Shown: positions 7,877 through 17,424 of the stretch, piece by piece | Numbering within the stretch: position 1 is the first letter of the stretch | Layout: every line of letters starts with the position of its first letter | Source: Paenibacillus harenae DSM 16969 | GTDB taxonomy: Bacteria; Bacillota; Bacilli; Paenibacillales; Paenibacillaceae | DNA length: 64,000 nt | Direction of reading: 5' to 3' | Assembly (NCBI RefSeq): GCF_000422465.1 | Contig: NZ_AULV01000013.1 | Coordinates: 62,001 to 126,000 of the forward strand | Translations under genes and position numbers: made by a program | The notes under the pieces: generated by a model | The model's input: the letters and a program-made list of their open reading frames with translations, nothing else | Databases searched by the model: none | What the model was told of the DNA's origin: nothing

Positions 7877-8611
7877 TTATAATGTAACCCAACCAAATTT
7901 GATGGATTGTATAACAGCTTGCGTACGATCGTCAACTTCCATTTTTTGCAAGATACTGCTGACATGGTTTTTAACCGTTTTTTCGCTAATAAATAAAAAT
8001 TCGCCAATCAGTTTATTGCTCTTCCCTTCCGCCATAAGACGAAGCACCTCGGCCTCGCGGCGGGTCAGCGGGCTTTCGTCGCCGGCAACGAACTTGACGC
8101 CTGGCTCCTGTGCGGCAGCCGCTCCCGAAACGATTCCCATTTCATCCAAATAAGTCATCCGGCGGAGCTGGTTAATCAGCTTCCCCGTCACCTTAGGATG
8201 GATATAGGCATGTCCTTGAACGACGGAGCGAATGGCATTAATCAGCGATTCCGCCTCCATGTCCTTCAGCAGATAACCGGTAGCGCCTTTCCGAAGCGTT
8301 TCAAATACATAGCTCTCATCGTCGTGGATCGATAAAATAATAACCTTCACATCAGGGAACATGCTCTTCAAGCGTTCAGTCGTAACGACACCGTTCTCGA
8401 TCGGCATATTAATATCCATCAACACAATTTCAGGAATGATATGATTGCAAAATTCCAGCACTTGAATGCCGTCTCCGCACTCCCCGATCACTTCCAGGTC
8501 ATCTTCCATGTTCAGAATACGTTTAAGCCCTTCGCGAAAAAGCTGATGATCATCTGCAAGTAATATTTTTATCGTTTGACCGTTGTTCGTATGTTTCGGA
8601 ATCATCATCAT
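7877..8611 (-). CDS. degU: Two-component response regulator DegU
   Basis: 244 aa. It has an N-terminal receiver domain with the acidic pair LLADD, phospho-acceptor Asp66 in EIVLMDINMP and Lys in GATGYLLKDM, and a C-terminal LuxR/NarL-type helix-turn-helix (LTRREAEVLRLMAEGKSNKL...KTVKNHVSSILQ). DegU controls exoenzymes, competence, motility and biofilm genes in B. subtilis. Three ATGs stand in a row; the first (8611) is given, but the second (8608) has the better 7-base spacing from AAGGAG, which lies inside the degS end. One base separates the degS stop from the first ATG, so translation is probably coupled. The target genes comF and flg lie a few kb away in the same segment. Confidence 0.95.
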   Translation of the reverse strand: MMMIPKHTNNGQTIKILLADDHQLFREGLKRILNMEDDLEVIGECGDGIQVLEFCNHIIPEIVLMDINMPIENGVVTTERLKSMFPDVKVIILSIHDDESYVFETLRKGATGYLLKDMEAESLINAIRSVVQGHAYIHPKVTGKLINQLRRMTYLDEMGIVSGAAAAQEPGVKFVAGDESPLTRREAEVLRLMAEGKSNKLIGEFLFISEKTVKNHVSSILQKMEVDDRTQAVIQSIKFGWVTL

Positions 8612-8612
8612 C

Positions 8613-9773
8613 TTACTCCTTCCTAGTTTCGGCAGTTGTAGGTATATCTATCATAATTTTCGTCCCGTCCCCGGGATTTGAGTCTATATCCATCCTTCCT
8701 TCAATCAGCTCCACTCTCTCTCTCATCCCCACCAATCCAAAGTTCACGTTTCGGCTAGCATCCTTCTCGATCCTTTCGCTATGAAAGCCAATACCGTTGT
8801 CTTGTATGACGAGTGAAATCTGATGCGGCTGATAGTTAATTTCGAGCAATACATGAGAAGCGCTTGCGTGCTTGTACACATTCGTGAACGCTTCCTGTAC
8901 CAAGCGGTAGATCGCCGCTTCCATCGCAGAGGGCATTCGGATCTCCTTGCCGGAAAGCTCGAACACGGTATGTATTTTCGTTTTCTCCTCGAAGTCCTGC
9001 GTAAACTTGCGAAGAGCAGGTACAAGACCTAAATCATCCAGTGCCATCGGTCTCAAATTAAAAATAATTTTGCGTATTTCCTCGAGACCGAAACGCACCT
9101 GACTTTTCAAATCTACTAATTCTTCCTGTACCATCATAAATTCCTGCTTGATAAGCATACGTTCTGCAATTTCTGTGCGAAGAACGATATTGGCGAGCGA
9201 TTGAGCGGGACCATCATGGATTTCCCTCGCAATCCGCTTACGCTCTTCTTCCTGCGCCAAAATAATTTTCAACCCCAGAAGCTGCCTCGTTTTGGCTGAT
9301 TCGACAATTCTGGTGATCTGATTCAAATCCCCGGACAAATACTCGAGAACCACATTGATTTGAGAGCCGATCGTCTCGGCTCTTTCAATGGAGTTCTCGA
9401 CATTGCGGACGCGCTTCTGCAAATCGTCCCTGCGCGCCTTGAGATAGGATTCCTTCTCGCGGTACACCATAAGGTCCAGCTGAATCTGCGTCGCCTTCTC
9501 ATAAGCGCTCTTAATGTCGGCTTCCTTATACTTGACGAAATCACGGCTCACTTCCGTCAAGCGGACTCGCGCGCGGCGGTAATCCTGTTCCAGCTTATCG
9601 ACCTTGTCGATCGTCTTGATCGTCTCTTGCAGGACGATCTCAAGCTCCTGCTCGAGCGATTCCAGTTCCGTGCGCGCGGATTCGCATATTTCGTAAATCT
9701 GGTATTTGCTATCCTCCATGACGGTGATCGCATTTTTTATAACTCGATTAATATCAACGGCTAGATGGTCCAC
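8613..9773 (-). CDS. degS: Sensor histidine kinase DegS
   Basis: 386 aa, GTG start at 9773 (VDHLAVDINRVIKNAITVMED), preceded by GGAAAGG at a rather long distance. It is soluble, with no membrane segment. A long N-terminal coiled-coil DegS sensor region (about residues 20-170) is followed by the HisKA_3 dimerisation box with phospho-acceptor His186 in RIAREIHDGPAQS and a HATPase_c domain (NVYKHASA for the N box, DNGIGF and GLVGMRERVE for the G boxes). It phosphorylates DegU, encoded one base downstream. Length and architecture equal those of B. subtilis DegS (385 aa). Confidence 0.95.
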   Translation of the reverse strand: MDHLAVDINRVIKNAITVMEDSKYQIYEICESARTELESLEQELEIVLQETIKTIDKVDKLEQDYRRARVRLTEVSRDFVKYKEADIKSAYEKATQIQLDLMVYREKESYLKARRDDLQKRVRNVENSIERAETIGSQINVVLEYLSGDLNQITRIVESAKTRQLLGLKIILAQEEERKRIAREIHDGPAQSLANIVLRTEIAERMLIKQEFMMVQEELVDLKSQVRFGLEEIRKIIFNLRPMALDDLGLVPALRKFTQDFEEKTKIHTVFELSGKEIRMPSAMEAAIYRLVQEAFTNVYKHASASHVLLEINYQPHQISLVIQDNGIGFHSERIEKDASRNVNFGLVGMRERVELIEGRMDIDSNPGDGTKIMIDIPTTAETRKE

Positions 9774-9849
9774 AAGATCGGCAACCTTTCCATACCTAAA
9801 GGTTTATCATATTCTATCATACCACAAATGGACCATGATTCGTCCATCG

Positions 9850-12564
9850 TTAATCGATGGTAATCTTCTTCACCTTAGGATCGTAGCCAACCGTTAAGCC
9901 CAGCTTCTCCGAAAATAATCGAACCGGGATCAACGTTCTGAAATTCCGTACGATCGGAGTGACTTCGGATGACTGCAGGACGCCGTTCAGGTTTAGATCC
10001 TTTTTGCCCAACGTCATTTCCATCATTTTACTGCCGCGCAGAACGGTTATCTGACCTGTCTGTCCGTTGAACAGAAGCTCGGCACCCATCGCATCCGATA
10101 CGAAGCGGACGGGTACATACGTCACGCCGTTCATTTGAATAGGCGCGGAATCCAGCTTAATGGCCTTACCGTTCACCGTTGCATTCGTTTTCCCTGCGTA
10201 CATGACGATATTCGCTTTCGCGGCAGCGTCTGCCGCAGGCGGATATTGCAGCTTGATATTATCTAAGCCAATCGCGCCGGAATATGCACGCTCGTCCTGG
10301 CCTTCCGCAATGGTTACGACGTAAATGCGCTTCAGCTTAACAGGGAATTTCATTCCGGCAGCCGACAAGTTTACCTTCACGTTCTTCCAGCCGCTCCAGT
10401 CCAGCTGCTTGGCAAGGTCGAGCATATGCGCTTTGCCATCCGCGTCGATAAACTCGGCACGAACCCAGTTCAGGCTGTTATCGCCATATAGATCAAGCGT
10501 CATAGAGGTTGGAGAACCCGAGAGCGCAAGGCCTGTTGAATTAAACACGGCATATGAAGCTTTCGTACCCGTTCCGTTCGTGAAGTCATAATCGATTTTC
10601 AAGGCTCGCGCTGACGTTTGTCCCGGCAAGTCAGATACGAGATTTACGCTGCCCGTCGTCTCGGCCGGGGTTACTTGAGAAGTTATCGCATAAGCCGAAT
10701 TCTCGAAGTCCTCGATCGTTTTGACCGTTTCGCCTTTGGTGAAAGGAATCATCGTCGCGTAGCCGTCATATCGCGCTATCGCATAACCCGTGGCGATTCC
10801 CTCATCCACGGACTGCACCGTAAGGATATCGCCCTGAACAACCGCTTTAAATCCGATAAACTGCCATTTGACGCTGTCCCCGCTCAGTTTATACGTCCCG
10901 CCGTTCTTCAGCTTCGCTGTAAGAGGAACCGAGAGAGTCGCCCCCTCCGTAAGCACGCCTGCGCTCGCGTCCGCGGTTAATGCCGCGATTTGTTCGGCTC
11001 CGATTACCTCTACATCGTAGGACGTTGTGATTGCGCCCGATTTGACGGTAAGTGTCGTCTTGCCCTGCTTGGTTGCAACAAATTCATTGCCTTGGAACTT
11101 GCCGATCGCATTCGAGCTGGTCCACACGGCAGACGTATTATCAATCGCAATCGGATTGAAATATGTATCATAGCCGGTCAGCGAATAGGAGGACTTCTGT
11201 CCTAATAGCATCATCTTCGGACCACTGACGGAAATGCCTTTCAGCGTGCCTTGAGGAGCGGTTGTGAACACACCGATTCCATTCGCGACGCTGCGCTGCG
11301 TCGTGCCGTATTGGGTCGAATGCGACAGCTGCAAGGAGCTGCTTCCGAGCGGACGCTCAATCATCGTCGTCGAACCGCCACCGTCAAGATTGACGCCTTT
11401 GAATACGCCCAGCTGCAGCATGATTTGCTGTAATTCCTTCAGATTAACGCCCGTATTGCTGCCGAATCTTTCCGCTGTGATCAGGAACACCTTCGTTCCG
11501 TCCTGCGAATAGCCGACACCGGAGCGGGATACATAAGAGGATCCGCTTACGCCTGTTATATCGCGCGAGAATGGAGCGGCCGCCCCGGCATTTACCAGCA
11601 GCGTATGACCGCCCGCCATCATTTCAAAGGATGCCGGATCAGCCTTCTGGCCCGTCGTCTGCGAGACGAGCGCATAGTCGGCCGTAATCGGTTGTCCGAT
11701 CTGCAGATGCTCCTTCACATAGGCGGCAGCTTTACCGTGAGCTCGCAAAATATAGCCATCCTCCGGCGCTTGCCCGGCAATCGCTTTGTCAATGGAGATT
11801 TCTTCAATATAGCCGCCACGGACAAGAACCTCTGTCGGTGTCGTGCCGGAATTTTTCGGTCGCTCCGCTCCGCCCCATGCGCTCGTATAGATATACATTC
11901 TGTCAACATGGCTGTAGCTGGAGCCTGTCGTTTCCGGATTATAGGCGGATTGATTCACTCCCTCCAGGTCAAACGTCGAGCCGTCCGCTGCCGTTACCAG
12001 ACCCTCGAACGAATAATTGTCGATCATGGGCTTGCGGTCCTTCGATACCGTAAAAGCGTACATGCCCTTCAGCTTAGCCGGACTGGACATGAACATGCCG
12101 CCCGTTACCTGGCCTCCGAGCGGAGCGCCCTCGCTTCCCATAACGAATACGTCGGCATTGATCGCGGCGACCGCTCCGTTCTCCTTCGACATGTTCAGGA
12201 TGGTATTCACTTGTCCCATGCTGTTATTTTTACCGCTCATCGCGTTTAAGGATACGTAGGGATTGGTGAGATCGACTTCGATGACATGCACGTCGGTCTG
12301 CACCTTCTTGCTGCCCCTTGTCGTATGCCAGACGTAATCGAGTCGCTTTGCTCCTGCCGTAACGTATGATTGCTGTATCAGCTTAAGTGACGAGTTGCTT
12401 GTCGAAGCAGCATCCGCCGCTTCAATAACGGCTTGCTGCCAATTCCCTGGCAAGAATGACGTGACTGGATGCACCAGCAGTGCACCGCCTAACGCTACAA
12501 GAATGACGCGCTTCCCCAAGTTCTCTGTACGCCGTCCGATGGTGCTTTGAAACTTACTACCCAT
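9850..12564 (-). CDS. Exported phosphodiester glycosidase (NAGPA family) with C-terminal stalk domain
   Basis: 904 aa. A signal peptide (GKRVILVALGGALLVHPVTS) is followed by a NAGPA/phosphodiester glycosidase domain (about residues 80-440) with the family's VNLDGGGSTTM motif and the MSGKNNSMGQVNTILNMSKE region. A bacterial Ig-like segment (about 440-620) and a jelly-roll-like region (about 640-780) follow. The last 110 residues are a copper-amine-oxidase-N 'stalk' domain (MNGVTYVPVRFVSDAMGAEL and LIPVRLFSEKLGL). NAGPA-type enzymes cleave sugar-1-phosphodiesters; some bacterial members act on wall teichoic or other phosphodiester polymers. The substrate here is unknown. The stalk probably gives non-covalent wall attachment. 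It stands alone between degS and the SLH protein gene. Confidence 0.82.
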   Translation of the reverse strand: MGSKFQSTIGRRTENLGKRVILVALGGALLVHPVTSFLPGNWQQAVIEAADAASTSNSSLKLIQQSYVTAGAKRLDYVWHTTRGSKKVQTDVHVIEVDLTNPYVSLNAMSGKNNSMGQVNTILNMSKENGAVAAINADVFVMGSEGAPLGGQVTGGMFMSSPAKLKGMYAFTVSKDRKPMIDNYSFEGLVTAADGSTFDLEGVNQSAYNPETTGSSYSHVDRMYIYTSAWGGAERPKNSGTTPTEVLVRGGYIEEISIDKAIAGQAPEDGYILRAHGKAAAYVKEHLQIGQPITADYALVSQTTGQKADPASFEMMAGGHTLLVNAGAAAPFSRDITGVSGSSYVSRSGVGYSQDGTKVFLITAERFGSNTGVNLKELQQIMLQLGVFKGVNLDGGGSTTMIERPLGSSSLQLSHSTQYGTTQRSVANGIGVFTTAPQGTLKGISVSGPKMMLLGQKSSYSLTGYDTYFNPIAIDNTSAVWTSSNAIGKFQGNEFVATKQGKTTLTVKSGAITTSYDVEVIGAEQIAALTADASAGVLTEGATLSVPLTAKLKNGGTYKLSGDSVKWQFIGFKAVVQGDILTVQSVDEGIATGYAIARYDGYATMIPFTKGETVKTIEDFENSAYAITSQVTPAETTGSVNLVSDLPGQTSARALKIDYDFTNGTGTKASYAVFNSTGLALSGSPTSMTLDLYGDNSLNWVRAEFIDADGKAHMLDLAKQLDWSGWKNVKVNLSAAGMKFPVKLKRIYVVTIAEGQDERAYSGAIGLDNIKLQYPPAADAAAKANIVMYAGKTNATVNGKAIKLDSAPIQMNGVTYVPVRFVSDAMGAELLFNGQTGQITVLRGSKMMEMTLGKKDLNLNGVLQSSEVTPIVRNFRTLIPVRLFSEKLGLTVGYDPKVKKITID

Positions 12565-12646
12565 TATATTTACAACTCTCCCATCCGTTAATCTAATAGG
12601 TATAGACTACTAGAGTTCCAGAAAAGTTCCGCATGATAAAAGAGTG

Positions 12647-12670
12647 CTATCACTTCAGTTGGAGTGATAG
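12647..12670. other. Perfect 8-bp inverted repeat upstream of the glycosidase gene
   Basis: CTATCACT (12647-12654) and AGTGATAG (12663-12670) with an 8-base loop. It lies 83 bases upstream of the glycosidase start. It could be an operator, or a second hairpin for transcripts leaving the SLH gene (minus strand is followed by CACTCTTTTATC). Confidence 0.4.
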
Positions 12671-12696
12671 ATTATACCTATAGTTATCTCAAGCAA

Positions 12697-12739
12697 GAAA
12701 ACCTCTACCGCCTGAAGATACATGGCAGAAGAGGTTTTT
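12697..12739. terminator. Terminator after the Ig-like/SLH protein gene
   Basis: AAAACCTCTACCGCC (12699-12713) pairs with GGCAGAAGAGGTTTTT (12724-12739) with one mismatch and one G-T pair. The minus strand reads into TTTTC. It starts 9 bases past the stop codon. Confidence 0.75.
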
Positions 12740-12747
12740 GGGTTAAG

Positions 12748-15700
12748 CTATGGCGTAATAAATTTCAAATGCTGCAGCAGCCGCAGGATCATAACGGCTC
12801 CTTCGGCACGGGTAGCGTTCGTCAGCGGACTCATGGTCGAAGCCGTCTTGCCGTTCATTAGTCCAATGTACACGGCTTTGGCGACATCCGTCTGGGCATA
12901 GCCGCTAATTTTGCCGCGATCCGTAAATTTGGTTAAATAGCTGGACGCCGTAGAAGGAAGGGTAACCGTCACTTGCGCCGTCTTGGCCGCTCTCATCATC
13001 ATGACGGCCATCTCCTGGCGAGACACCTGATCATTCGGTTTGAAGGTACCGTCCGTATTGCCCATTACGATGCCCGCAGCAGAGGCTGCTCCGATATAAG
13101 CGGCCATGGCCGTATTCTGATTCACGTCCCTATACTTTGCCGCTGCGCTTCGGTCGCCGCTCAATCCCAAGCCTTTGGCGATGTAAGTCGCAAATTCCCC
13201 TCGGGTTATCGCATTCTGCGGGGCGAATAACGAAACCGTTCGCCCTTCTACGATAAACTTGCGGGATAACGTGTGAATGGCGCTTGCCGCCCAATGAGTC
13301 GATAAGTCCGAGAAGCTCGACGAATTTCTAACGAAAGCGTAAGCGCTGTTGCCTTTGCGTTTAAAGGCTGCCGTCGTTTTGCCGCCTGCAGTCGTTATAG
13401 TCGTTGGCACGTAAGACAGCGCTCCTGTTTCAGGATCGTACCAAACCGCGCCGGCTTGACTTGGGTCAATTAACGAGCTCGTCTGCAAGGTCCGGGTAAC
13501 ATAGCTGTTAAGCTTCGTTAACTCTTTCTCCTGACTGCCGTTCACGACCGAAACCTGGAAATGGACCGGGCCAGCGATCACCTGGGCATTCGTTCCGTTC
13601 AGGGCCGACATGAGGGCAGCTGTCTTCGTTGACGTTCCTTGATCGATTTCAATAAGAATGTAATTGGACATGCCGCTGCCGTTGAACATAGCGCTTGCCT
13701 CAATATAATTGATCGCGTTGACGGGCAGCTCATACGTTGCGTCTCCATGCTGTACGGCAAACACGGTGTTGCCGCCTTGCCTGGACGCCATATCCAAGGC
13801 AAGGACGGGAATCGCTACAATGGCTGCCCGCTCATGGCTCGGCACTTTGAAAGCGATTCGCGGATCATGCATCCCCGCTGCCTTGGCCGTCTGGTACGCG
13901 GTCAGAAACTTATCGCTCGCGATCGTATAGCGGTTAGCCGTCGTACCGGCGGGAGACACATCCGTCGTTGCCGTAGCTGCGGATGTCTTCAAGCCGACTC
14001 CTCCGCCGTCCGCCGCCTCGTAATCGCCTGTCAAACCGTCGAACATCGAGGTTTGATTCGCCACATTCACGTTGGTGAAGCTGTTAATGAGCTGACCGTT
14101 GTAAGTTTTAATGCCAACGGTACTCGAGAAATAGGAAATCGTAACCGGTTCCCCGACTCCCGCTGGAGAGGATAGCGTCAGCACGACGGAAGAGCTGCCC
14201 ATTTCAACCTTCGATACCATTCTCGCCGCTCCGTTCACTTTGACCAGGAACAGGCTGCTGGAAGGGGCCGAGGATGTATTTAAGCTTTCATTGAAGGTAA
14301 GGGTTAACATAGAACCTTTGACTATAGACCCTACCATCGAATTCGCATTTCCTGCCCCGCTTCCATTCGCCGCTACAGATTGGAACGATTGCGCAGGGTT
14401 CCCAAGCGCATCCGTCACCTTATTCGAAGCGGCGGTATAGGATACCGTGACCGGCTGGCCGGAATTAATGACGGACGTTAAGTTCAGCACGACGCTGTCG
14501 CCGGTGACGCTAACCTGGCTGACAGCCGCCTGGACTTGACCGACAAGAACGGTATACTGATAGCTTAACGGCACGGATTGCGGATTAATAATCTCATCGT
14601 ACCTGATCATAATGGACGATCCGCTCGAACTGATGGACTGAAGCACGGGCCCCCTCGCATCCGTTGAGGCATACAAGTTAAAGCCGCTGATCGCGTTCAC
14701 ATAGTTTCCTAATGTGTCCCGCAGCGGATATGCTCCGGGATTATAGGTGATCGTTACATATTGGCCGTTCTGGATGGTCCCGTTAATGGACAAATTCACT
14801 GCCGCCCCATTATTCGATATAGCCGTCGCGGCGTAATTAACTCCGCCGGCGCTTACGATAAACTGCGTATAAGCATAGCTGTTTACCTGCTCCAACGGTT
14901 TGTTAAAGTTCAGCGTGACGGAGCTGCCCGTTGCTGTGCCGCCGGTTAACACCGGACTCGTCGTATCCTGTGCGCCCGCTACATCTATCGCGGCCAAGCT
15001 GGCTGCTTGATTGCCTGTTAAATCCTGTACAAGGCCGGTTGCCGGCTTCGTATAGGAGAGCTTAACCTGCTGCCCGTTCACAATGGGGCTCTCGAGCGTA
15101 AGCTCTACCGCATCCCCTACGATCCGAACGGCCGTAACCGTTCTTGGAGCACCGTTCACGGATACATAATAGCTCCCCGGAGACGGGTGCAGCCATACAT
15201 TCAGATCTTCGTTATAGGTCAGCTTGATCTTGGTGCCTGACGATTCCGCCTTCGTAACCGTCGGCGGCGCCGTATCCGAACCTGCCGTCTTGAATGTCCA
15301 CTGGTATTCGTTTAGGATACCGACAAATGGATTGCCGACTACATCAGTCACGGCATTAGCCGCTATTTCTATATAATAGGAGGTTGCCTTTGTTAATGGC
15401 GTTTGCGGCGGCGCTGTAATCAATAAACGCCTGGAATCTGCGGGATCAACCACGTAATTCGCAATAATCGGCGCAGGAGCATTCGCTCCAACCTGATGAA
15501 TAAGCACTGCATTCGGATTATTGCCTTTCAGGATCGGTTCGCTGAAGGTCGCAACGAACGTGGCGTTTTCCGGAACGGTCGTTGCACGGTTGACCGGGTT
15601 TAAGGAGCTGAGCGCCGGACGAACGGTATCCTGCGTAATCTTAAAGGTCCAGCTGCTCTTCGAATCAATTCCTCCATAGAAATTGCCTGCGGCATCCCGA

Positions 15701-17136
15701 ATGGCCCGATTGCCAAAGACCACGTAATACTGCGCATTATCAACGAAAGGCTTTGCCGCTTCGCCTGCAATCGCTTTGTTCGCATCAATTGTTATTTGAT
15801 AGGTTCCTCCGCCTGTCACGCGCTCCGATGTAACCGGAATACTCCGGAACAGCGTATCGTTAGCGGTATTGCGAATTTCAATATTGCCGCTGCTTGGAAA
15901 TACCGGTTCGTTAAACGTCATCTGAAGCAGCGTATTCACATTGCCTGCATTACCATTATTAACAGGGGCCAGAGTCGTAATAGCCGGCGGCGTCGTTTCA
16001 ATGCCGGGATCGGTGCTGAAATTCCATATCGAAGCGCCCGCAATGCCATGGTACCAATGATCTCCGTTAGGATCCGGCTGAGTGAACGCACCGGCTTCTA
16101 TCAGTACGTAATAAGCTGTATTCGCTTCAAGATTGGAACTCGGCGTAATCGTCAAACGATTCCCGGATACTGCGACGCGTGGCGCCAAAGCATCAAATCT
16201 CTCTAAGGTTGTATTGTTGCTTACTCTTCTGATTTCGATTGCCTTGCCGGAACGTGCCTGTACATCTTTGTCGAATATAATCTGCAGCGCCGTATTAACG
16301 GTCGGTACGGAAGTCGCATTATCCGCGGGCGACAACGATACAATATTCACCGGAGCGGCCGCAGTCGTAAAGCTCCACGTCGCTCCATCGTATATATTGC
16401 CTGCAGCATCCTGGAATGCGCCTGCCGGAACGGTAACCGTATAGACCGTATTCGGCTGCAGCGCGGCAGTTGGACGAACAACGATCTGTGCGGATCCGCT
16501 TCCGCTTACCTCAGCCGAGGTAACCGATATCGTTCTTTTGTCTTCCAGGGAGCTTATCCCGATATTTCCTCTTGCCGCGTACACCGGTTCACTAAATGTA
16601 ATAACGAGCGGCGAGGTAATGACAACGGAATTCCCGGCAGGCAGCCAACCCGTGTGCCAAGGCTTCGTCACATCCGTCGTTTCCACGGTCCGGAAATTCC
16701 AGCTGCTGGCATTAACGACTCCGGCATAACCTGCGCCGTTAGAGACGTTAATAAATGCGCCTGCATCGATTAATACGTAATAATTGTTATGATGTGCGAA
16801 ATCATGGGTAGGATTAATCGTAACGACCCTCTGCGTAGAATCAATGGAAACCTGCGGTGATGTTACGTTAAGGCTTTCAATCAGACGATTGGTCGCATAT
16901 TCGTAAAACGAAATAAATGTCGAGCTCGAGCCTTTTACGATATTTTCATCAAAGGTAATTTTCAGATCTGCGGCTACTGGAACATTGATCAGATCATCTG
17001 CCGGGCTCAGGCTTAACACAACCGGGCCTGCAGAAGCGGCCGATGCGGGCTGCTGAGCTGCTCCAAAACCAACGAGGCTTAGCTGCAGAAGCAGCATAAC
17101 GGCACAAAATATGGATAGCTTGCCGGTACGATTCAT
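12748..17136 (-). CDS. Large S-layer-type protein: Ig-like repeats with C-terminal SLH domains
   Basis: 1462 aa. The ATG at 17136 (MNRTGKLSIFCAVMLLLQLS) is preferred; the in-frame GTG at 17148 lies inside the AGGAG ribosome binding site. After the signal peptide come four or five Big_5-type Ig-like repeats (recurring LSPADNATSVP, FDKDVQARSG, YYVLIEAGAF, WNFST), then several SwmB-like repeats (GTKIKLTYNEDLN, GQQVKLSYTKPATGLVQDLTGN). About 230 mixed residues precede three SLH domains over the last 180 residues (ITRGEFATYIAKGLGL, VSRQEMAVMMMRAA, ATRAEGAVMILRLL). The SLH domains should bind pyruvylated wall polymer made by the csaB/tagO block. A terminator and a possible leader peptide lie upstream (17214-17324). 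Confidence 0.9.
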   Translation of the reverse strand: MNRTGKLSIFCAVMLLLQLSLVGFGAAQQPASAASAGPVVLSLSPADDLINVPVAADLKITFDENIVKGSSSTFISFYEYATNRLIESLNVTSPQVSIDSTQRVVTINPTHDFAHHNNYYVLIDAGAFINVSNGAGYAGVVNASSWNFRTVETTDVTKPWHTGWLPAGNSVVITSPLVITFSEPVYAARGNIGISSLEDKRTISVTSAEVSGSGSAQIVVRPTAALQPNTVYTVTVPAGAFQDAAGNIYDGATWSFTTAAAPVNIVSLSPADNATSVPTVNTALQIIFDKDVQARSGKAIEIRRVSNNTTLERFDALAPRVAVSGNRLTITPSSNLEANTAYYVLIEAGAFTQPDPNGDHWYHGIAGASIWNFSTDPGIETTPPAITTLAPVNNGNAGNVNTLLQMTFNEPVFPSSGNIEIRNTANDTLFRSIPVTSERVTGGGTYQITIDANKAIAGEAAKPFVDNAQYYVVFGNRAIRDAAGNFYGGIDSKSSWTFKITQDTVRPALSSLNPVNRATTVPENATFVATFSEPILKGNNPNAVLIHQVGANAPAPIIANYVVDPADSRRLLITAPPQTPLTKATSYYIEIAANAVTDVVGNPFVGILNEYQWTFKTAGSDTAPPTVTKAESSGTKIKLTYNEDLNVWLHPSPGSYYVSVNGAPRTVTAVRIVGDAVELTLESPIVNGQQVKLSYTKPATGLVQDLTGNQAASLAAIDVAGAQDTTSPVLTGGTATGSSVTLNFNKPLEQVNSYAYTQFIVSAGGVNYAATAISNNGAAVNLSINGTIQNGQYVTITYNPGAYPLRDTLGNYVNAISGFNLYASTDARGPVLQSISSSGSSIMIRYDEIINPQSVPLSYQYTVLVGQVQAAVSQVSVTGDSVVLNLTSVINSGQPVTVSYTAASNKVTDALGNPAQSFQSVAANGSGAGNANSMVGSIVKGSMLTLTFNESLNTSSAPSSSLFLVKVNGAARMVSKVEMGSSSVVLTLSSPAGVGEPVTISYFSSTVGIKTYNGQLINSFTNVNVANQTSMFDGLTGDYEAADGGGVGLKTSAATATTDVSPAGTTANRYTIASDKFLTAYQTAKAAGMHDPRIAFKVPSHERAAIVAIPVLALDMASRQGGNTVFAVQHGDATYELPVNAINYIEASAMFNGSGMSNYILIEIDQGTSTKTAALMSALNGTNAQVIAGPVHFQVSVVNGSQEKELTKLNSYVTRTLQTSSLIDPSQAGAVWYDPETGALSYVPTTITTAGGKTTAAFKRKGNSAYAFVRNSSSFSDLSTHWAASAIHTLSRKFIVEGRTVSLFAPQNAITRGEFATYIAKGLGLSGDRSAAAKYRDVNQNTAMAAYIGAASAAGIVMGNTDGTFKPNDQVSRQEMAVMMMRAAKTAQVTVTLPSTASSYLTKFTDRGKISGYAQTDVAKAVYIGLMNGKTASTMSPLTNATRAEGAVMILRLLQHLKFITP

Positions 17137-17213
17137 TTCGTGTTTCACTCCTCAAAAAATAACAGTCGTACCTTATTTGTCGGTTTATGGGAATGAAAAA
17201 TTTAGGTTAAACG

Positions 17214-17257
17214 AAAAAAAGAGCAACTTCCGCAGAGTTACTCTGCGAAGGTTGCTC
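17214..17257 (-). terminator. Strong terminator or attenuator upstream of the Ig-like/SLH gene
   Basis: On the minus strand GAGCAAC..CGCAGAG and CTCTGCG..GTTGCTC form a 17-bp stem with a 2x2 interruption and a 3-base loop, followed by seven Ts (17220-17214). metK already has its own terminator at 17377-17410, so this one, about 80 bases before the SLH gene start, may attenuate that gene. Confidence 0.75.
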
Positions 17258-17270
17258 GGGTAATGAAGAT

Positions 17271-17324
17271 TCATTTTATTCTTTTGAGATCCCGTATATT
17301 CGATTCTTGTTCTAAAGAACGCAT
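17271..17324 (-). CDS. Possible 17-aa leader peptide
   Basis: GAGGTG (17336-17331) lies 6 bases before an ATG at 17324; the frame reads MRSLEQESNIRDLKRIK and stops at 17271, 13 bases before the terminator stem. The same frame is open and protein-like for another 11 codons upstream (LKRQDKILEVLA), back to a TAG, so it may instead be a remnant of a longer gene. It is too short to be sure. Confidence 0.3.
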   Translation of the reverse strand: MRSLEQESNIRDLKRIK

Positions 17325-17376
17325 TGCGAGCACCTCGAGAATCTTATCTTGGCGTTTAAGCTATATTCCCGGGTAA

Positions 17377-17410
17377 CAAAAAGACCCATTACTCGCAAAG
17401 AGCATGGGTC
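17377..17410 (-). terminator. Terminator after metK
   Basis: On the minus strand GACCCAT (17410-17404) and ATGGGTC (17389-17383) are followed by TTTTTG. It begins 14 bases past the metK stop. Confidence 0.75.
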
Positions 17411-17424
17411 CTGATACTTGTTTT

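Noticed and set aside
7621..8153. Plus-strand frames of 88 and 127 aa after the LPXTG gene
   Set aside because: They run through terminators and into the antisense of degU; no start signal.
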